Shown in pieces: positions 14,452 to 25,443 of a stretch of DNA of 34,004 nt. The DNA is from an uncultured Oscillospiraceae bacterium. Its GTDB lineage: Bacteria; Bacillota; Clostridia; Oscillospirales; Ruminococcaceae. The stretch spans positions 1 to 34,004 of the forward strand of contig CAJTVI010000021.1 in assembly GCA_910579545.1 (NCBI GenBank). The letters are read 5' to 3'. The notes under the pieces are model-generated. The model saw only the letters and a list, made by a program, of their open reading frames with translations, was not told the DNA's origin and searched no databases. Position 1 is the first letter of the stretch. Each line of letters begins with the position of its first letter. The position numbers and the translations under genes were made by a program.

Positions 14452-15855
14452 ATGACCTACGACCTGATCATTGTGGGCGCCGGCCCGGCCGGCATCTTTA
14501 CCGCCCTGGAGCTGCTGCGCCGGGGCAGCCGCGCCAAGATCCTGCTGGTGGAGAAGGGCCGCCCGGTACAGCAGCGCCACTGCCCCAAGGCCGAGACCGG
14601 CCGCTGCATGAACTGCCGGCCCTACTGCCACATCACCACCGGGTTTTCGGGCGCGGGCGCCTTTTCGGACGGCAAGCTCTCCCTCTCCTGCGAGGTGGGG
14701 GGCGACCTGCCCAGCCTGATCGGGGAGGACAAGGCCCAGGCCCTTATCGACTATACCGACAAGATTTACCTCGAGTTCGGGGCCGACCCCCATGTGGAGG
14801 GCGTTGGCCAGGGCGAGGAGATCAAGGAGATCCGCAAGCGGGCGATCCGCGCCGGGCTCAAGCTGGTAGACTGCCCCATCCGCCATCTCGGCACCGAAAA
14901 GGCCCAGAGCCTTTACCTTGCGCTGCAAAACGAACTGGAGGCAAAAGGGGTCGAACTGCTTTTTGGGGCCGAGTGCGTCAACATCCTCCTAAAGGACAAG
15001 GCCTGCCGCGGCATCCTCCTGCGGCAGAACGGCGCCGAACGGGAGGTGTACGGCCGCCGGGTGGTGATCGCCACCGGCCGCCGCGGGGCCGACTGGCTCG
15101 AGAGCCTCTGCGCCGAGCACGGCATCGCCCACCGCCCCGGCACGGTGGACATTGGCGTGCGGGTAGAGGTGCGCAGCGAGATCATGGAGACAGTCAACCG
15201 CGTGCTGTACGAGTCCAAGCTGATCGGATACCCGCGGCCCTACAAAAACAAGGTGCGCACCTTCTGCCAGAACCCCGGCGGTTTTGTGAGCCAGGAAAAC
15301 TACGACGACGATCTTGCGGTGGTCAACGGCCACAGCTACAAGGAGACCAAGAGCGAAAACACCAACCTTGCCATTTTGGTAAGCCACAACTTTACCGAGC
15401 CCTTCAACCAGCCCATCGCCTACGCCCAGCGGGTGGGCGAGCTGACCAACATGCTGGGGGCGGGGCGGATCATGGTGCAGCGGTACGGCGATATCCTGGA
15501 CGGCAAGCGCACCTGGCAGAAGGAGCTGGCCCAGAGCAACCTGCGCCCCACCCTGACCGATGCGGTGGCCGGGGACATCACCGCCGCCATGCCCTACCGG
15601 GCCATGACCAACATCATTGAGTTTATCCGCATGCTGGACCAGGTGGTGCCCGGCTTTGCCAGCGGCGAGACCCTGCTTTACAGCCCCGAGCTGAAGTTTT
15701 ACTCCAACCGGGTCAAAATGGACGAAAATCTCGTCACCAGCATCGAGGGTCTCTACTGCCTGGGGGATTCCAGCGGCTGGACCCGCGGCCTGATGATGGC
15801 CAGCGTGATGGGGGTCTTGATGGGCCAGAAGCTCTGCGAACAGGAGGGGCTGTAA
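14452..15855 (+). CDS. FAD-dependent oxidoreductase of the COG2509 type
   Basis: A 467-residue protein from ATG 14452 behind AAAGGAGG. It opens with a dinucleotide-binding fold, I-I-V-G-A-G-P-A-G (6-14). A Cys-rich patch at C44, C52, C55 and C59 follows, then G-F-S-G-A-G-A-F-S-D-G-K-L (64-76), a signature of this uncharacterised family of FAD-dependent dehydrogenases. A second FAD contact is seen near the C-terminus as Y-C-L-G-D-S-S-G-W-T-R-G. The Cys cluster could bind metal or take part in redox chemistry, but this is not established. The physiological substrate is unknown. It stands alone between two repeat elements. Confidence 0.88.
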   Translation: MTYDLIIVGAGPAGIFTALELLRRGSRAKILLVEKGRPVQQRHCPKAETGRCMNCRPYCHITTGFSGAGAFSDGKLSLSCEVGGDLPSLIGEDKAQALIDYTDKIYLEFGADPHVEGVGQGEEIKEIRKRAIRAGLKLVDCPIRHLGTEKAQSLYLALQNELEAKGVELLFGAECVNILLKDKACRGILLRQNGAEREVYGRRVVIATGRRGADWLESLCAEHGIAHRPGTVDIGVRVEVRSEIMETVNRVLYESKLIGYPRPYKNKVRTFCQNPGGFVSQENYDDDLAVVNGHSYKETKSENTNLAILVSHNFTEPFNQPIAYAQRVGELTNMLGAGRIMVQRYGDILDGKRTWQKELAQSNLRPTLTDAVAGDITAAMPYRAMTNIIEFIRMLDQVVPGFASGETLLYSPELKFYSNRVKMDENLVTSIEGLYCLGDSSGWTRGLMMASVMGVLMGQKLCEQEGL

Positions 15856-15888
15856 AGGCCGGCCCGGCGCGCGGGCGGAAACGTTTGG

Positions 15889-15958
15889 GGCCGATATGGG
15901 GGGACGCGTCCCCCCATGCCCCCCATCCGCCGGGCACAAACTCTTGTGCCCGGCGGAT
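15889..15958 (+). repeat. Two-hairpin repeat element, copy B
   Basis: GGCCGAT is followed by hairpin 1 (ATGGGGGGA-CGCG-TCCCCCCAT, 15896-15917), a GCCCCCC link, and hairpin 2, a perfect 15-bp stem (15925-15939 with 15944-15958) closed by the loop ACTC. Relative to copy A at 14267, the closing base pairs differ on both sides, so pairing is kept. It lies 33 bases after the FAD gene stop. The rest of the 15856-16114 gap shows no promoter I can support. Confidence 0.75.
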
Positions 15959-16114
15959 AAATTGGTCCTATCAGGAGGCCGGCGGCCGGCGGACGGATTT
16001 CTCGGTTTTTAGCCCCCGACGATTTTTGCCGGCAGCACAGCGATGACCCCCCCTTGCTCAGCGCCCACCCCTCACAGGCCCGGCCTGGAAACTCCCCCAC
16101 ACAGGAGGCTGCCC

Positions 16115-17179
16115 ATGTTCCACACCCTTACCCTCAATCCCTCGCTGGACTATCTTGTGTTTGCAAAGGAATTTGTGCCCGGCGCCCTCAACCGGGCGGA
16201 TTCGGCCCGGCTGTTTGCGGGCGGCAAGGGGGTCAACGTTGCCCTGATGCTGCACCGGCTGGGCCAGCCCGCCCGGGCGCTGGGCTTTTTGGCCGGCGAA
16301 ACCGGCCGCGCCTTACAGCGGATGCTGGCCGCCGAGGGCCTGCCGGAGGATTTTTTGTTTTTGCCCTCCGGCGCCACCCGCGTCAACCTGAAGCTTGAGA
16401 CCCCCGCCGCCTCCACCGAGCTGAACGCCCCCGGCCCCGCGCCGGACCCGGCCGCCCTGGCGGCGCTGGAGGCCCAGCTGGCCGCCATCCCGGCCGGGGA
16501 TACCCTCATCGCGGCGGGCAGCCTGCCGCCCGGCCTTGCGCCGGATACCTGCGCCCGGCTGCTGGCCCCCTGCGCCGCGCGCGGGGTGCGCTGCGTGCTG
16601 GATACCAGCGGCCCCGCCCTTGCCGCCGGGCTTGCCGCAAGGCCCTGGCTGATCAAGCCGAATCTGGATGAACTGGCCGAGCTGACCGGCCTTGCCAAAA
16701 AAGGAGCGGCGCTTTGGGCGGACGATACGCCGACGCCCCCGCCGCCGGGCACGGAGCAAAAAGCCGCGGCCGGCGGCGAAGGCCAAGAGCCCCCCGCGGC
16801 CCGGGCCTTTGCCGGCAAGGCCGCCGGCCCCGGCCCCTTCGCTCCTCTGCGGGCCGCCCTGCGCGCCGCACAGCGGCTGGGCGCGCAAAACGTCCTTGCC
16901 AGCCTGGGCGGCCAGGGCGCGGCCCTGCTGACCGAAACCGGCGAATTTTTTTACCAGCCCGCCCCGGCCGGCCGGCCGGTCAACCCCGCCGGCGCGGGCG
17001 ACTCGCTGCTGGCCGGCTTTTTGGCCGGCCTTGCCCGCGCGGCCGCCCCGGCAGACGCCCTGCGCCTTGGCGTGGCCGCCGGCAGCGCCACCGCCTTTTG
17101 CCCCTGGCTGGCCGCGGCCGAGGATGTGCAGCGGCTGCGCGATGCCCTGGCAAAAGCCGGAACCTCAGCCCCCGCGTAA
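16115..17179 (+). CDS. PfkB-family sugar-phosphate kinase (1-phosphofructokinase/tagatose-6-phosphate kinase type)
   Basis: A 354-residue kinase from ATG 16115 behind AGGAGG. It matches the FruK/LacC branch: L-T-L-N-P-S-L-D-Y (5-13), G-G-K-G-V-N-V-A (36-43), A-G-S-L-P-P-G (134-140), K-P-N-L-D-E-L (181-187), S-L-G-G-Q-G-A (263-269) and N-P-A-G-A-G-D-S (290-297) with the catalytic Asp296. Typical relatives are about 300-315 residues. The excess is a Pro/Ala/Gly-rich stretch at roughly 195-243, between the K-P-N region and the S-L-G-G strand. It phosphorylates a fructose-1-phosphate- or tagatose-6-phosphate-like substrate. No PTS gene is adjacent, so the precise role is open. Confidence 0.85.
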   Translation: MFHTLTLNPSLDYLVFAKEFVPGALNRADSARLFAGGKGVNVALMLHRLGQPARALGFLAGETGRALQRMLAAEGLPEDFLFLPSGATRVNLKLETPAASTELNAPGPAPDPAALAALEAQLAAIPAGDTLIAAGSLPPGLAPDTCARLLAPCAARGVRCVLDTSGPALAAGLAARPWLIKPNLDELAELTGLAKKGAALWADDTPTPPPPGTEQKAAAGGEGQEPPAARAFAGKAAGPGPFAPLRAALRAAQRLGAQNVLASLGGQGAALLTETGEFFYQPAPAGRPVNPAGAGDSLLAGFLAGLARAAAPADALRLGVAAGSATAFCPWLAAAEDVQRLRDALAKAGTSAPA

Positions 17180-17237
17180 GTCTTTGCCGCTGCAGCTTGC
17201 TCCTGCCGCGCATCCCTGCCTGCCCCCATATGCCCCT

Positions 17238-17281
17238 GCAAAAAGGGCGCCCCGGCCGCATGGCCGGGGCGCCCTTTTGCA
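17238..17281. terminator. Bidirectional terminator between convergent genes
   Basis: AAAAGGGCGCCCCGGCC (17241-17257) pairs with GGCCGGGGCGCCCTTTT (17262-17278) across a GCAT loop, with A-runs on one side and T-runs on the other. It lies between the convergent kinase gene and ppdK, and can stop transcription from both sides. Confidence 0.9.
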
Positions 17282-17311
17282 AAGATACCGCTGTGTTTTG
17301 CCCTGTTGTGC

Positions 17312-19954
<2,643 letters not shown>

Positions 19955-19998
19955 ATCTCTCTACCTCCCAATTCATTCTCTTCCATCTCGTTCTCCAT

Positions 19999-20040
19999 GC
20001 GTGTTTTGCCGGCGCAAAACCGGCGCACACCAAAACACGC
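19999..20040 (-). other. Stable hairpin in the ppdK leader
   Basis: On the minus strand, GCGTGTTTTG pairs with CAAAACACGC, enclosing an inner GCCGG/CCGGC stem. It falls between the proposed ppdK promoter and the ribosome site, about 45 bases ahead of the start. No U-tract or known riboswitch pattern was seen. A role in mRNA stability or control is possible but unproven. Confidence 0.55.
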
Positions 20041-20068
20041 CCTTCCAAGTGCTGGGGAACGCCCCCAT

Positions 20069-20096
20069 ATTATACCAAAAAGCCGTGGGCTTGCAA
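20069..20096 (-). promoter_or_regulatory. ppdK promoter
   Basis: Read on the minus strand, TTGCAA (20096-20091) and a perfect TATAAT (20074-20069) are 16 bp apart. This predicts a leader of about 110 bases. Confidence 0.72.
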
Positions 20097-20192
20097 AGTG
20101 TTTTTCACGGATATTTTTGCCCGGATGCCGCGGATTTTTCGGCGGCGGGGCCCTTTTTGCAAATATTTTTTGGAAAAGGGGGCAGGATTCGC

Positions 20193-20220
20193 TTGCAATG
20201 CCCCAAAAAAACGGTAAACT
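20193..20220 (+). promoter_or_regulatory. Promoter of the GlmU-like acetyltransferase gene
   Basis: TTGCAA (20193-20198) and TAAACT (20215-20220) are 16 bp apart, about 90 bases upstream of the start. It is divergent from the ppdK promoter. The remainder of the 354-base divergent region is otherwise AT-rich with no further feature seen. Confidence 0.55.
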
Positions 20221-20308
20221 AAAAAAGGCTGCATCTTCCAACCTGAGCGCGCGCAAACCCGCTGCCCCGCGCAAACCGCAGCCGAAAAATCAAGAGGGGG
20301 CTTTTTGC

Positions 20309-21043
20309 ATGTCTGAACCGAACTCTGCCGCCGCGGCCCTTGCCGCCGAAAAGCAATATGCCGAGACCTTTGAAAAACACCTTGCCGCCGGGGTGCGCTT
20401 TATCAGCCGGCAGGTGTACATCGACCCCGAGGTGGTGATCGCGCCGGGGGCGCTGATCCTGCCCGGGTGCATCCTGCGGGGCAAAACGGTGATCGGGCCG
20501 GGCTGCACCGTGGGCCCAAACAGCCTGTTGGAGAACACCACCCTTGGCGCCAACAGTACCTTTAACGCCAGCCAGGCCTACGACAGCCAGCTGGGGGAGG
20601 AAAACCGCATCGGCCCCTTTACCCACATCCGGCCGGCCACCGTGACCGCCAGGGGGGTGCACCTGGGGGCCTATGTGGAGACCAAAAACTCCTCCATTGC
20701 TGAGGGCAGCACCGTGAGCCACCTGACCTACATCGGGGATTCGGACGTGGGGGAATACTGCAACTTTGGCTGCGGCACCGTGACCAGCAACTACGACGGC
20801 GAGGGCAAGTACCGCTGTACCATTGGCAATTACGCCTTTATTGGCTGCAACACCAACCTGATCGCGCCGGTGACCTTAGGCGACGGCTGCTACACCGCCG
20901 CCGGCAGCACCATTACCGGCGAGGTGCCGGCCGGGGCGCTGGCGGTGGCCCGCAGCCGGCAGCAGAACAAGCCCGGCTGGGCCGCCAAAAAGCTGGCCGC
21001 CTACATTGCCAAGAAGAAAAAGCTGAAGGAAAGCGGGCGCTGA
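20309..21043 (+). CDS. GlmU-type glucosamine-1-phosphate acetyltransferase domain protein, lacking the uridyltransferase domain
   Basis: A 244-residue protein from ATG 20309 behind AGAGGGGG. Residues about 35-225 form a left-handed beta-helix of I-G-x-x-x-x-hexapeptides equivalent to the C-terminal half of GlmU. Every key E. coli position is present at conserved spacing: R108 (R333), K126 (K351), H138 (H363), Y141 (Y366), N152 (N377), N161-Y162 (N386-Y387) and K167 (K392), followed by the G-S-T-I-T and N-K-P-G-W endings. The ~230-residue N-terminal pyrophosphorylase domain is absent, and the first 25 residues are unrelated. It precedes pth and mfd, the usual genomic place of glmU. It probably acetylates glucosamine-1-phosphate, with UDP transfer done by another protein. 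Confidence 0.85.
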   Translation: MSEPNSAAAALAAEKQYAETFEKHLAAGVRFISRQVYIDPEVVIAPGALILPGCILRGKTVIGPGCTVGPNSLLENTTLGANSTFNASQAYDSQLGEENRIGPFTHIRPATVTARGVHLGAYVETKNSSIAEGSTVSHLTYIGDSDVGEYCNFGCGTVTSNYDGEGKYRCTIGNYAFIGCNTNLIAPVTLGDGCYTAAGSTITGEVPAGALAVARSRQQNKPGWAAKKLAAYIAKKKKLKESGR

Positions 21044-21179
21044 GCGCCGCGATACGGCCTGTGCGGGACGGCGGCCGGCCGGGTCCGTCCGCCGCCGCGC
21101 CGTACCAAAAGGCGGGCCGCAGGGCAAAAAACGCCGCGCGGCGCCGCCCCCAAAAGGCATACAGAAAGGAACTGGACCC

Positions 21180-21773
21180 ATGTTTTGGAAACGTGCGGCC
21201 GGCGGGGCCGACTGGCTGATCGTGGCCCTGGGCAACCCGGGCCCCAAGTACGAGGGCACCCGCCACAACGCCGGGTACGACGCGCTGGACGCCGCCGCCC
21301 GGCAGTGGGGCGTGCCGGTGAACCGGGTAAAGTTTGAGGGGCTTACCGGCAGCGTGACCCTGGAAGGGCAACGGGCGGTGCTGCTCAAGCCCGCCACCTA
21401 CATGAACCTCTCGGGCCGCAGCGCGGCCGCGGCCGCCCGGTTTTACAAACTGCCCCCCGAGCGGGTTTTGGTGCTCTGCGACGACATTGCCCAGCCGCCG
21501 GGCAAGCTGCGCATCCGGCCCGGCGGCTCGGCGGGGGGGCACAACGGCCTCAAGGACCTGATCGCCTGCCTGGGCAGCCAGGAGTTTGCCCGCATCCGCA
21601 TTGGGGTGGGGGCCAAGCCCACCCCCGAGTACGACCTGGCCGCCTGGGTGCTGGGCCGGCCCGGCAAGGCCGAGGCGGCCGCCATCGCCGCCCGCCATGC
21701 CGACATTGAGGAGGCCATCCGGCTGATCCTGGCCGGCCGGCTGCCCGAGGCGCAAAACCGGTTCAACGGGTAA
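21180..21773 (+). CDS. pth: Peptidyl-tRNA hydrolase
   Basis: A 197-residue enzyme that frees tRNA from peptidyl-tRNA that has dropped off the ribosome. Landmarks are L-G-N-P-G (17-21, Asn19), T-R-H-N-A-G (27-32, catalytic His29), P-x-T-Y-M-N-L-S-G (71-79), the D-D pair at 101-102, and G-G-H-N-G-L-K (119-125). The start at 21180 follows AGAAAGGA. The N-terminal extension M-F-W-K-R-A-A-G-G-A-D before the first strand is slightly longer than usual. The 136-base gap upstream is GC-rich with several possible hairpins but no clear promoter, so it may be cotranscribed with the acetyltransferase. Confidence 0.96.
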   Translation: MFWKRAAGGADWLIVALGNPGPKYEGTRHNAGYDALDAAARQWGVPVNRVKFEGLTGSVTLEGQRAVLLKPATYMNLSGRSAAAAARFYKLPPERVLVLCDDIAQPPGKLRIRPGGSAGGHNGLKDLIACLGSQEFARIRIGVGAKPTPEYDLAAWVLGRPGKAEAAAIAARHADIEEAIRLILAGRLPEAQNRFNG

Positions 21774-21784
21774 GGCCGGGCCGC

Positions 21785-21846
21785 GGCCCGGCAAAGCGAA
21801 CGGTGCGCCCGGCCCGGCAAAGCAAACTGCGGCAGCCCGGCCAAGC
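21785..21846 (+). repeat. Three imperfect ~25-bp direct repeats between pth and mfd
   Basis: The core GGCCCGGCAAAGC occurs at 21785-21797 and 21811-21823, and a variant GCCCGGCCAAGC at 21835-21846. The period is 26 then about 24 bp. No function is evident. Confidence 0.65.
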
Positions 21847-21880
21847 TAAGGGGGGCCGCAACGGCCCCGGCAAAATACAC

Positions 21881-21914
21881 AAGGCGGCGGAAGCGATTCC
21901 ACCGCCCTTTTCCC
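21881..21914 (+). terminator. Probable pth terminator
   Basis: AAGGCGGCGGAA (21881-21892) pairs imperfectly with TTCCACCGCCCTT (21897-21909) over a GCGA loop and continues into TTTTCCC. It lies 110 bases after the pth stop and 70 bases before mfd. The stem has one mismatch and one bulge, so read-through into mfd is possible. Confidence 0.55.
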
Positions 21915-21984
21915 GTTTTTCCTGCCCCAAAAGCTCGTCGGGCAGCCCTTCCGTCTTAACAAAGCAGAGCGAGGTGCACGATCC

Positions 21985-24900
21985 ATGTTTTTACAGCTTT
22001 TGCAGAACACCAGCGAATACAAGCGCCTTTCGGCCGCCCTCTCGCAAAAGGGGGTCTCGGCCCTGTTTGGGCTGCCGCCGGTGGGCCGCGCGGCGCTGCT
22101 GGCGGCGCTGGCCGGCGAGCAGAAACGCACCCTGCTGGTGGTGACCCCCGGCGAGGCCGAGGCCACCCGCTTTGCGGCCGACCTTGCCGCGTTTGGCCTG
22201 GCGGCGGCGGTGTTCCCCCCGCGGGACTTTTTGCTGCGGGGGGTGGAGAGCGCCTCCCGCGAGTACGAGTACCGCCGCCTTGCGGTGCTGGGGGGGCTGG
22301 CCGGCGGGCGGCTTGCGGCGGTGTGCGCCCCGGCCGAGGCGCTTTTGCAGTACACGGTGCCCAAAGCGGATTTTGCCGCCAACACCCTGACCCTGCGCCC
22401 CGGCATGCACGAGGAGCCGGCCGCGCTGGCCGCCCGGCTTTCCGACGCGGGCTATGTGCGCCGCAGCCAGGTGGAGGGGCCGGGGCAGTTCAGCGTGCGG
22501 GGCGGCATTCTGGACGTTTACCCGCCCGAGTGCGAGGGCCCGGCCCGGATGGAGTTTTGGGGGGACGAGATCGACACCCTGGACCGGTTCGACCCGGTGA
22601 GCCAGCGGCGGGAGGCCCCGCTGGAAAAGCTGTACATCTCCCCCGCGCGGGAGGTGCTGTTTGGGGACGCGGCCGAGACCGCCGCCGCCCTGCGCAGCGC
22701 CCTTGCCAAAGCGCGGGGGCAAAAAAGAACCGCGCTGGAGCGCGCCATGGCCCCCGACCTTGCCCAGCTGGACGCTGGCATCCTGCCCGAGGCGCTGGAC
22801 AAGTACCTGGGCATCCGCTACCCAAAGCCCGCCACCCTGCTGGACCATCTGGAGGATCCGCTGCTGGTGCTGGAGGAGCCCAGCGGCATCCGGCAGGCGC
22901 AGAAGGCCACCCAGTTCCGGCGCGGCGAGGAATTAAAGGGCCTGTTTGAGGAGGGGGTGCTCTGCCCCGGGCTGGACGTTTTGTACGAGGATATCCCTTA
23001 CCTGCTGGCGGCGGCCCAAAGCCACAGCACCCTTTGCTGCGAAAACTTTGCCCGCACCATCCCGGACCTGCCGCTGGCCGAGGTGGTCAACGCGCCGGCC
23101 CACAGCCTGCCGGTGTGGGGCGGGGAGGTGGCCGCGCTGGCCGAGGACCTTGCCCCCCTCAAAAGCCAGGGCTACGCCGTTACGGTGCTGGCCGGCACCG
23201 CCAAGGCGGCCGATGCGCTGGCCCGCGACCTTGCGCGGCACGGCTTTTCGGTGAGCACCGCCCCCGCCGCCCAGCCCGCCCCCGGGCTTGTTGCGGTGCG
23301 GGCGGGCCACCTTTCGGGCGGGGCCGAGTTCCCCTTCGCGCGGTACGCCATTATCACCAGCCGCCGGCACGACCAGGCCGCCAAAAAGGCGGCCCGGCCC
23401 AAAAACAAGAACGCGCTGGCCAGCCTTTCGGACATTGCGCCGGGGGACTATGTGGTGCACCAGAACCACGGCATCGGGGTGTACGCCGGCATCCAGCGGC
23501 TGGATCTGCGCGGGGTGGTCAAGGACTACCTCAAGATCACCTACGAAAAGGGGGACGCCCTGTTTGTGCCGGTGACCCAGCTGGACCTTTTGAGCCGGTA
23601 CACCGCGCCCGGCGATTCCGACCGGGTCAAGCTGGCCCGCCTGGGCGGCGGCGAGTGGGTCAAGACCCGCCGCAGGGTGAGCGCCGCCGCCCGCGAGATG
23701 GCCAAGGAGCTGATCGCGCTGTACGCAAAGCGGCAGCAGGCCAAGGGCACGGCCTTTCCCGAGGACGGGGAGTGGCAGCGGGATTTTGAGGCTCGGTTCG
23801 AGTACGAGGAGACCGACGACCAGCTGACCGCCGCGGCCGAGATCAAAAAGGACATGGAAAAGCCCTGCCCCATGGACCGGCTGCTCTGCGGCGACGTGGG
23901 GGTGGGCAAGACCGAGGTGGCCCTGCGGGCGGTGTTCAAGTGCGTGATGGGGGGCAAGCAGTGCGCCCTGCTGGCCCCCACCACCCTGCTGGCCTGGCAG
24001 CACTACAACACCCTGCTGGCCCGGATGGAGGCCTTCCCGGTCGAGATCGGGCTTTTGAGCCGCTTTCGCACCGCAAAGCAGCAAAAGCAGACCCTGGCCG
24101 GGCTGGCCGCCGGCTCGGTGGACGTGGTGGTGGGCACCCACCGGCTGCTCTCCAAAGACGTGCGCTTTAAGGACCTGGGCCTTGTGATCATCGACGAGGA
24201 GCAGCGGTTTGGGGTGCGCCACAAGGAAAAGCTCAAGGAGGGCTTTTTGGGGGTGGATATGCTCACCCTCTCGGCCACCCCCATCCCCCGCACCCTCAAC
24301 ATGGCCCTGAGCGGCATCCGGGACATGAGCACCATCGAGGAGCCGCCCATGGAGCGGCAGCCCATCGAGACCTATGTGCTGGAATACGACAGCAATATCC
24401 TGGCCGAGGCGATCAAAAAGGAGCTGGCCCGGGGCGGGCAGGTGTACTACCTGCACAACCGGGTGGAGAGCCTGGCGGCCTGCGCGGCCAAGGTGGGGCG
24501 GATGGCCCCCGGCGCCCGGGTGGGCATGGCCCACGGGCAGATGGCCGAGGAGGAGCTCTCGGCCGTGTGGCAGCAGCTGCTGGATGGGGAGATCGACATC
24601 CTGGTCTGCACCACCCTGATCGAGACCGGGGTGGACGTGCGCAACTGCAACACCCTGATCATCGAGGACGCCGACCGGATGGGCCTTGCCCAGCTCTACC
24701 AGATCCGCGGGCGGGTGGGCCGCTCGGGCCGCAAGGCCTACGCCTACTTTACCTTCCGGCGGGACAAGGTGCTCACCGACGTGGCCGCCAAGCGGCTTTC
24801 GGCCATACGGGAGTTTACCAGCTTTGGCTCGGGCTTCCGCATTGCGATGCGGGATTTGCAGATCCGCGGCGCGGGCAGCCTTTTGGGCCACAGCCAGCAC

Positions 24901-25443
24901 GGGCACATGGAGGCGGTGGGGTACGAGCTCTATGTCAAGCTGCTGGGCCAGGCCATCGCGGCCGAGCGGGGGGAGCAGGCGGCGCCGGACAAGTCCGAGT
25001 GCCTTTTGGACATTGCGGTGGACGCCTACATCCCCGAGGAGTACATCCCGGCCGCGGCGGGCCGGATCGAGGCCTACAAGCGGATCGCGGCCATCGCCAA
25101 TGCCGAGGACGCCTCGGACGTGCTGGACGAGCTGATCGACCGGTACGGCGAGCCGCCCGCCTGCGTTTCGGGGCTGGTGGAGGTCTCGCTGGCCCGGGTG
25201 GCCGCGGCGGCGGCCGGCATTACCGAGATCGGCCAGCGGCAGGACGCGCTGCTGTTTTATACCGAGGCGCTCAAGGCGGGCTGGCTGCGGCCGCTGCTGG
25301 CCGCTTTGCCCGGCCGGGTGCGGCTGCAGACCGCCGGCCGCCCCTGCGTGCAGGTGGACCTTGCCCCCGGCGAAAAGCCGCTGGACGCGCTGCGCACCGT
25401 GCTGGGCCTCCTGCGCCAGCCCGCCGGGCCGCAGGGGCGGTAA
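21985..25443 (+). CDS. mfd: Transcription-repair coupling factor Mfd
   Basis: A 1152-residue DNA translocase that removes RNA polymerase stalled at lesions and recruits UvrA. Visible domains are a UvrB-like N-terminal module (about 1-330), the RNA-polymerase-interaction module starting P-G-D-Y-V-V-H-Q-N-H-G-I-G-V-Y (about 490), and a RecG-like helicase core. The core has Walker A G-D-V-G-V-G-K-T-E near 638, D-E-E-Q near 735, L-S-A-T-P-I-P-R-T-L near 762, and Q-I-R-G-R-V-G-R-S-G near 908. A C-terminal TRCF domain follows. Length is normal. pth followed by mfd is the conserved Firmicute order. Confidence 0.97.
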   Translation: MFLQLLQNTSEYKRLSAALSQKGVSALFGLPPVGRAALLAALAGEQKRTLLVVTPGEAEATRFAADLAAFGLAAAVFPPRDFLLRGVESASREYEYRRLAVLGGLAGGRLAAVCAPAEALLQYTVPKADFAANTLTLRPGMHEEPAALAARLSDAGYVRRSQVEGPGQFSVRGGILDVYPPECEGPARMEFWGDEIDTLDRFDPVSQRREAPLEKLYISPAREVLFGDAAETAAALRSALAKARGQKRTALERAMAPDLAQLDAGILPEALDKYLGIRYPKPATLLDHLEDPLLVLEEPSGIRQAQKATQFRRGEELKGLFEEGVLCPGLDVLYEDIPYLLAAAQSHSTLCCENFARTIPDLPLAEVVNAPAHSLPVWGGEVAALAEDLAPLKSQGYAVTVLAGTAKAADALARDLARHGFSVSTAPAAQPAPGLVAVRAGHLSGGAEFPFARYAIITSRRHDQAAKKAARPKNKNALASLSDIAPGDYVVHQNHGIGVYAGIQRLDLRGVVKDYLKITYEKGDALFVPVTQLDLLSRYTAPGDSDRVKLARLGGGEWVKTRRRVSAAAREMAKELIALYAKRQQAKGTAFPEDGEWQRDFEARFEYEETDDQLTAAAEIKKDMEKPCPMDRLLCGDVGVGKTEVALRAVFKCVMGGKQCALLAPTTLLAWQHYNTLLARMEAFPVEIGLLSRFRTAKQQKQTLAGLAAGSVDVVVGTHRLLSKDVRFKDLGLVIIDEEQRFGVRHKEKLKEGFLGVDMLTLSATPIPRTLNMALSGIRDMSTIEEPPMERQPIETYVLEYDSNILAEAIKKELARGGQVYYLHNRVESLAACAAKVGRMAPGARVGMAHGQMAEEELSAVWQQLLDGEIDILVCTTLIETGVDVRNCNTLIIEDADRMGLAQLYQIRGRVGRSGRKAYAYFTFRRDKVLTDVAAKRLSAIREFTSFGSGFRIAMRDLQIRGAGSLLGHSQHGHMEAVGYELYVKLLGQAIAAERGEQAAPDKSECLLDIAVDAYIPEEYIPAAAGRIEAYKRIAAIANAEDASDVLDELIDRYGEPPACVSGLVEVSLARVAAAAAGITEIGQRQDALLFYTEALKAGWLRPLLAALPGRVRLQTAGRPCVQVDLAPGEKPLDALRTVLGLLRQPAGPQGR

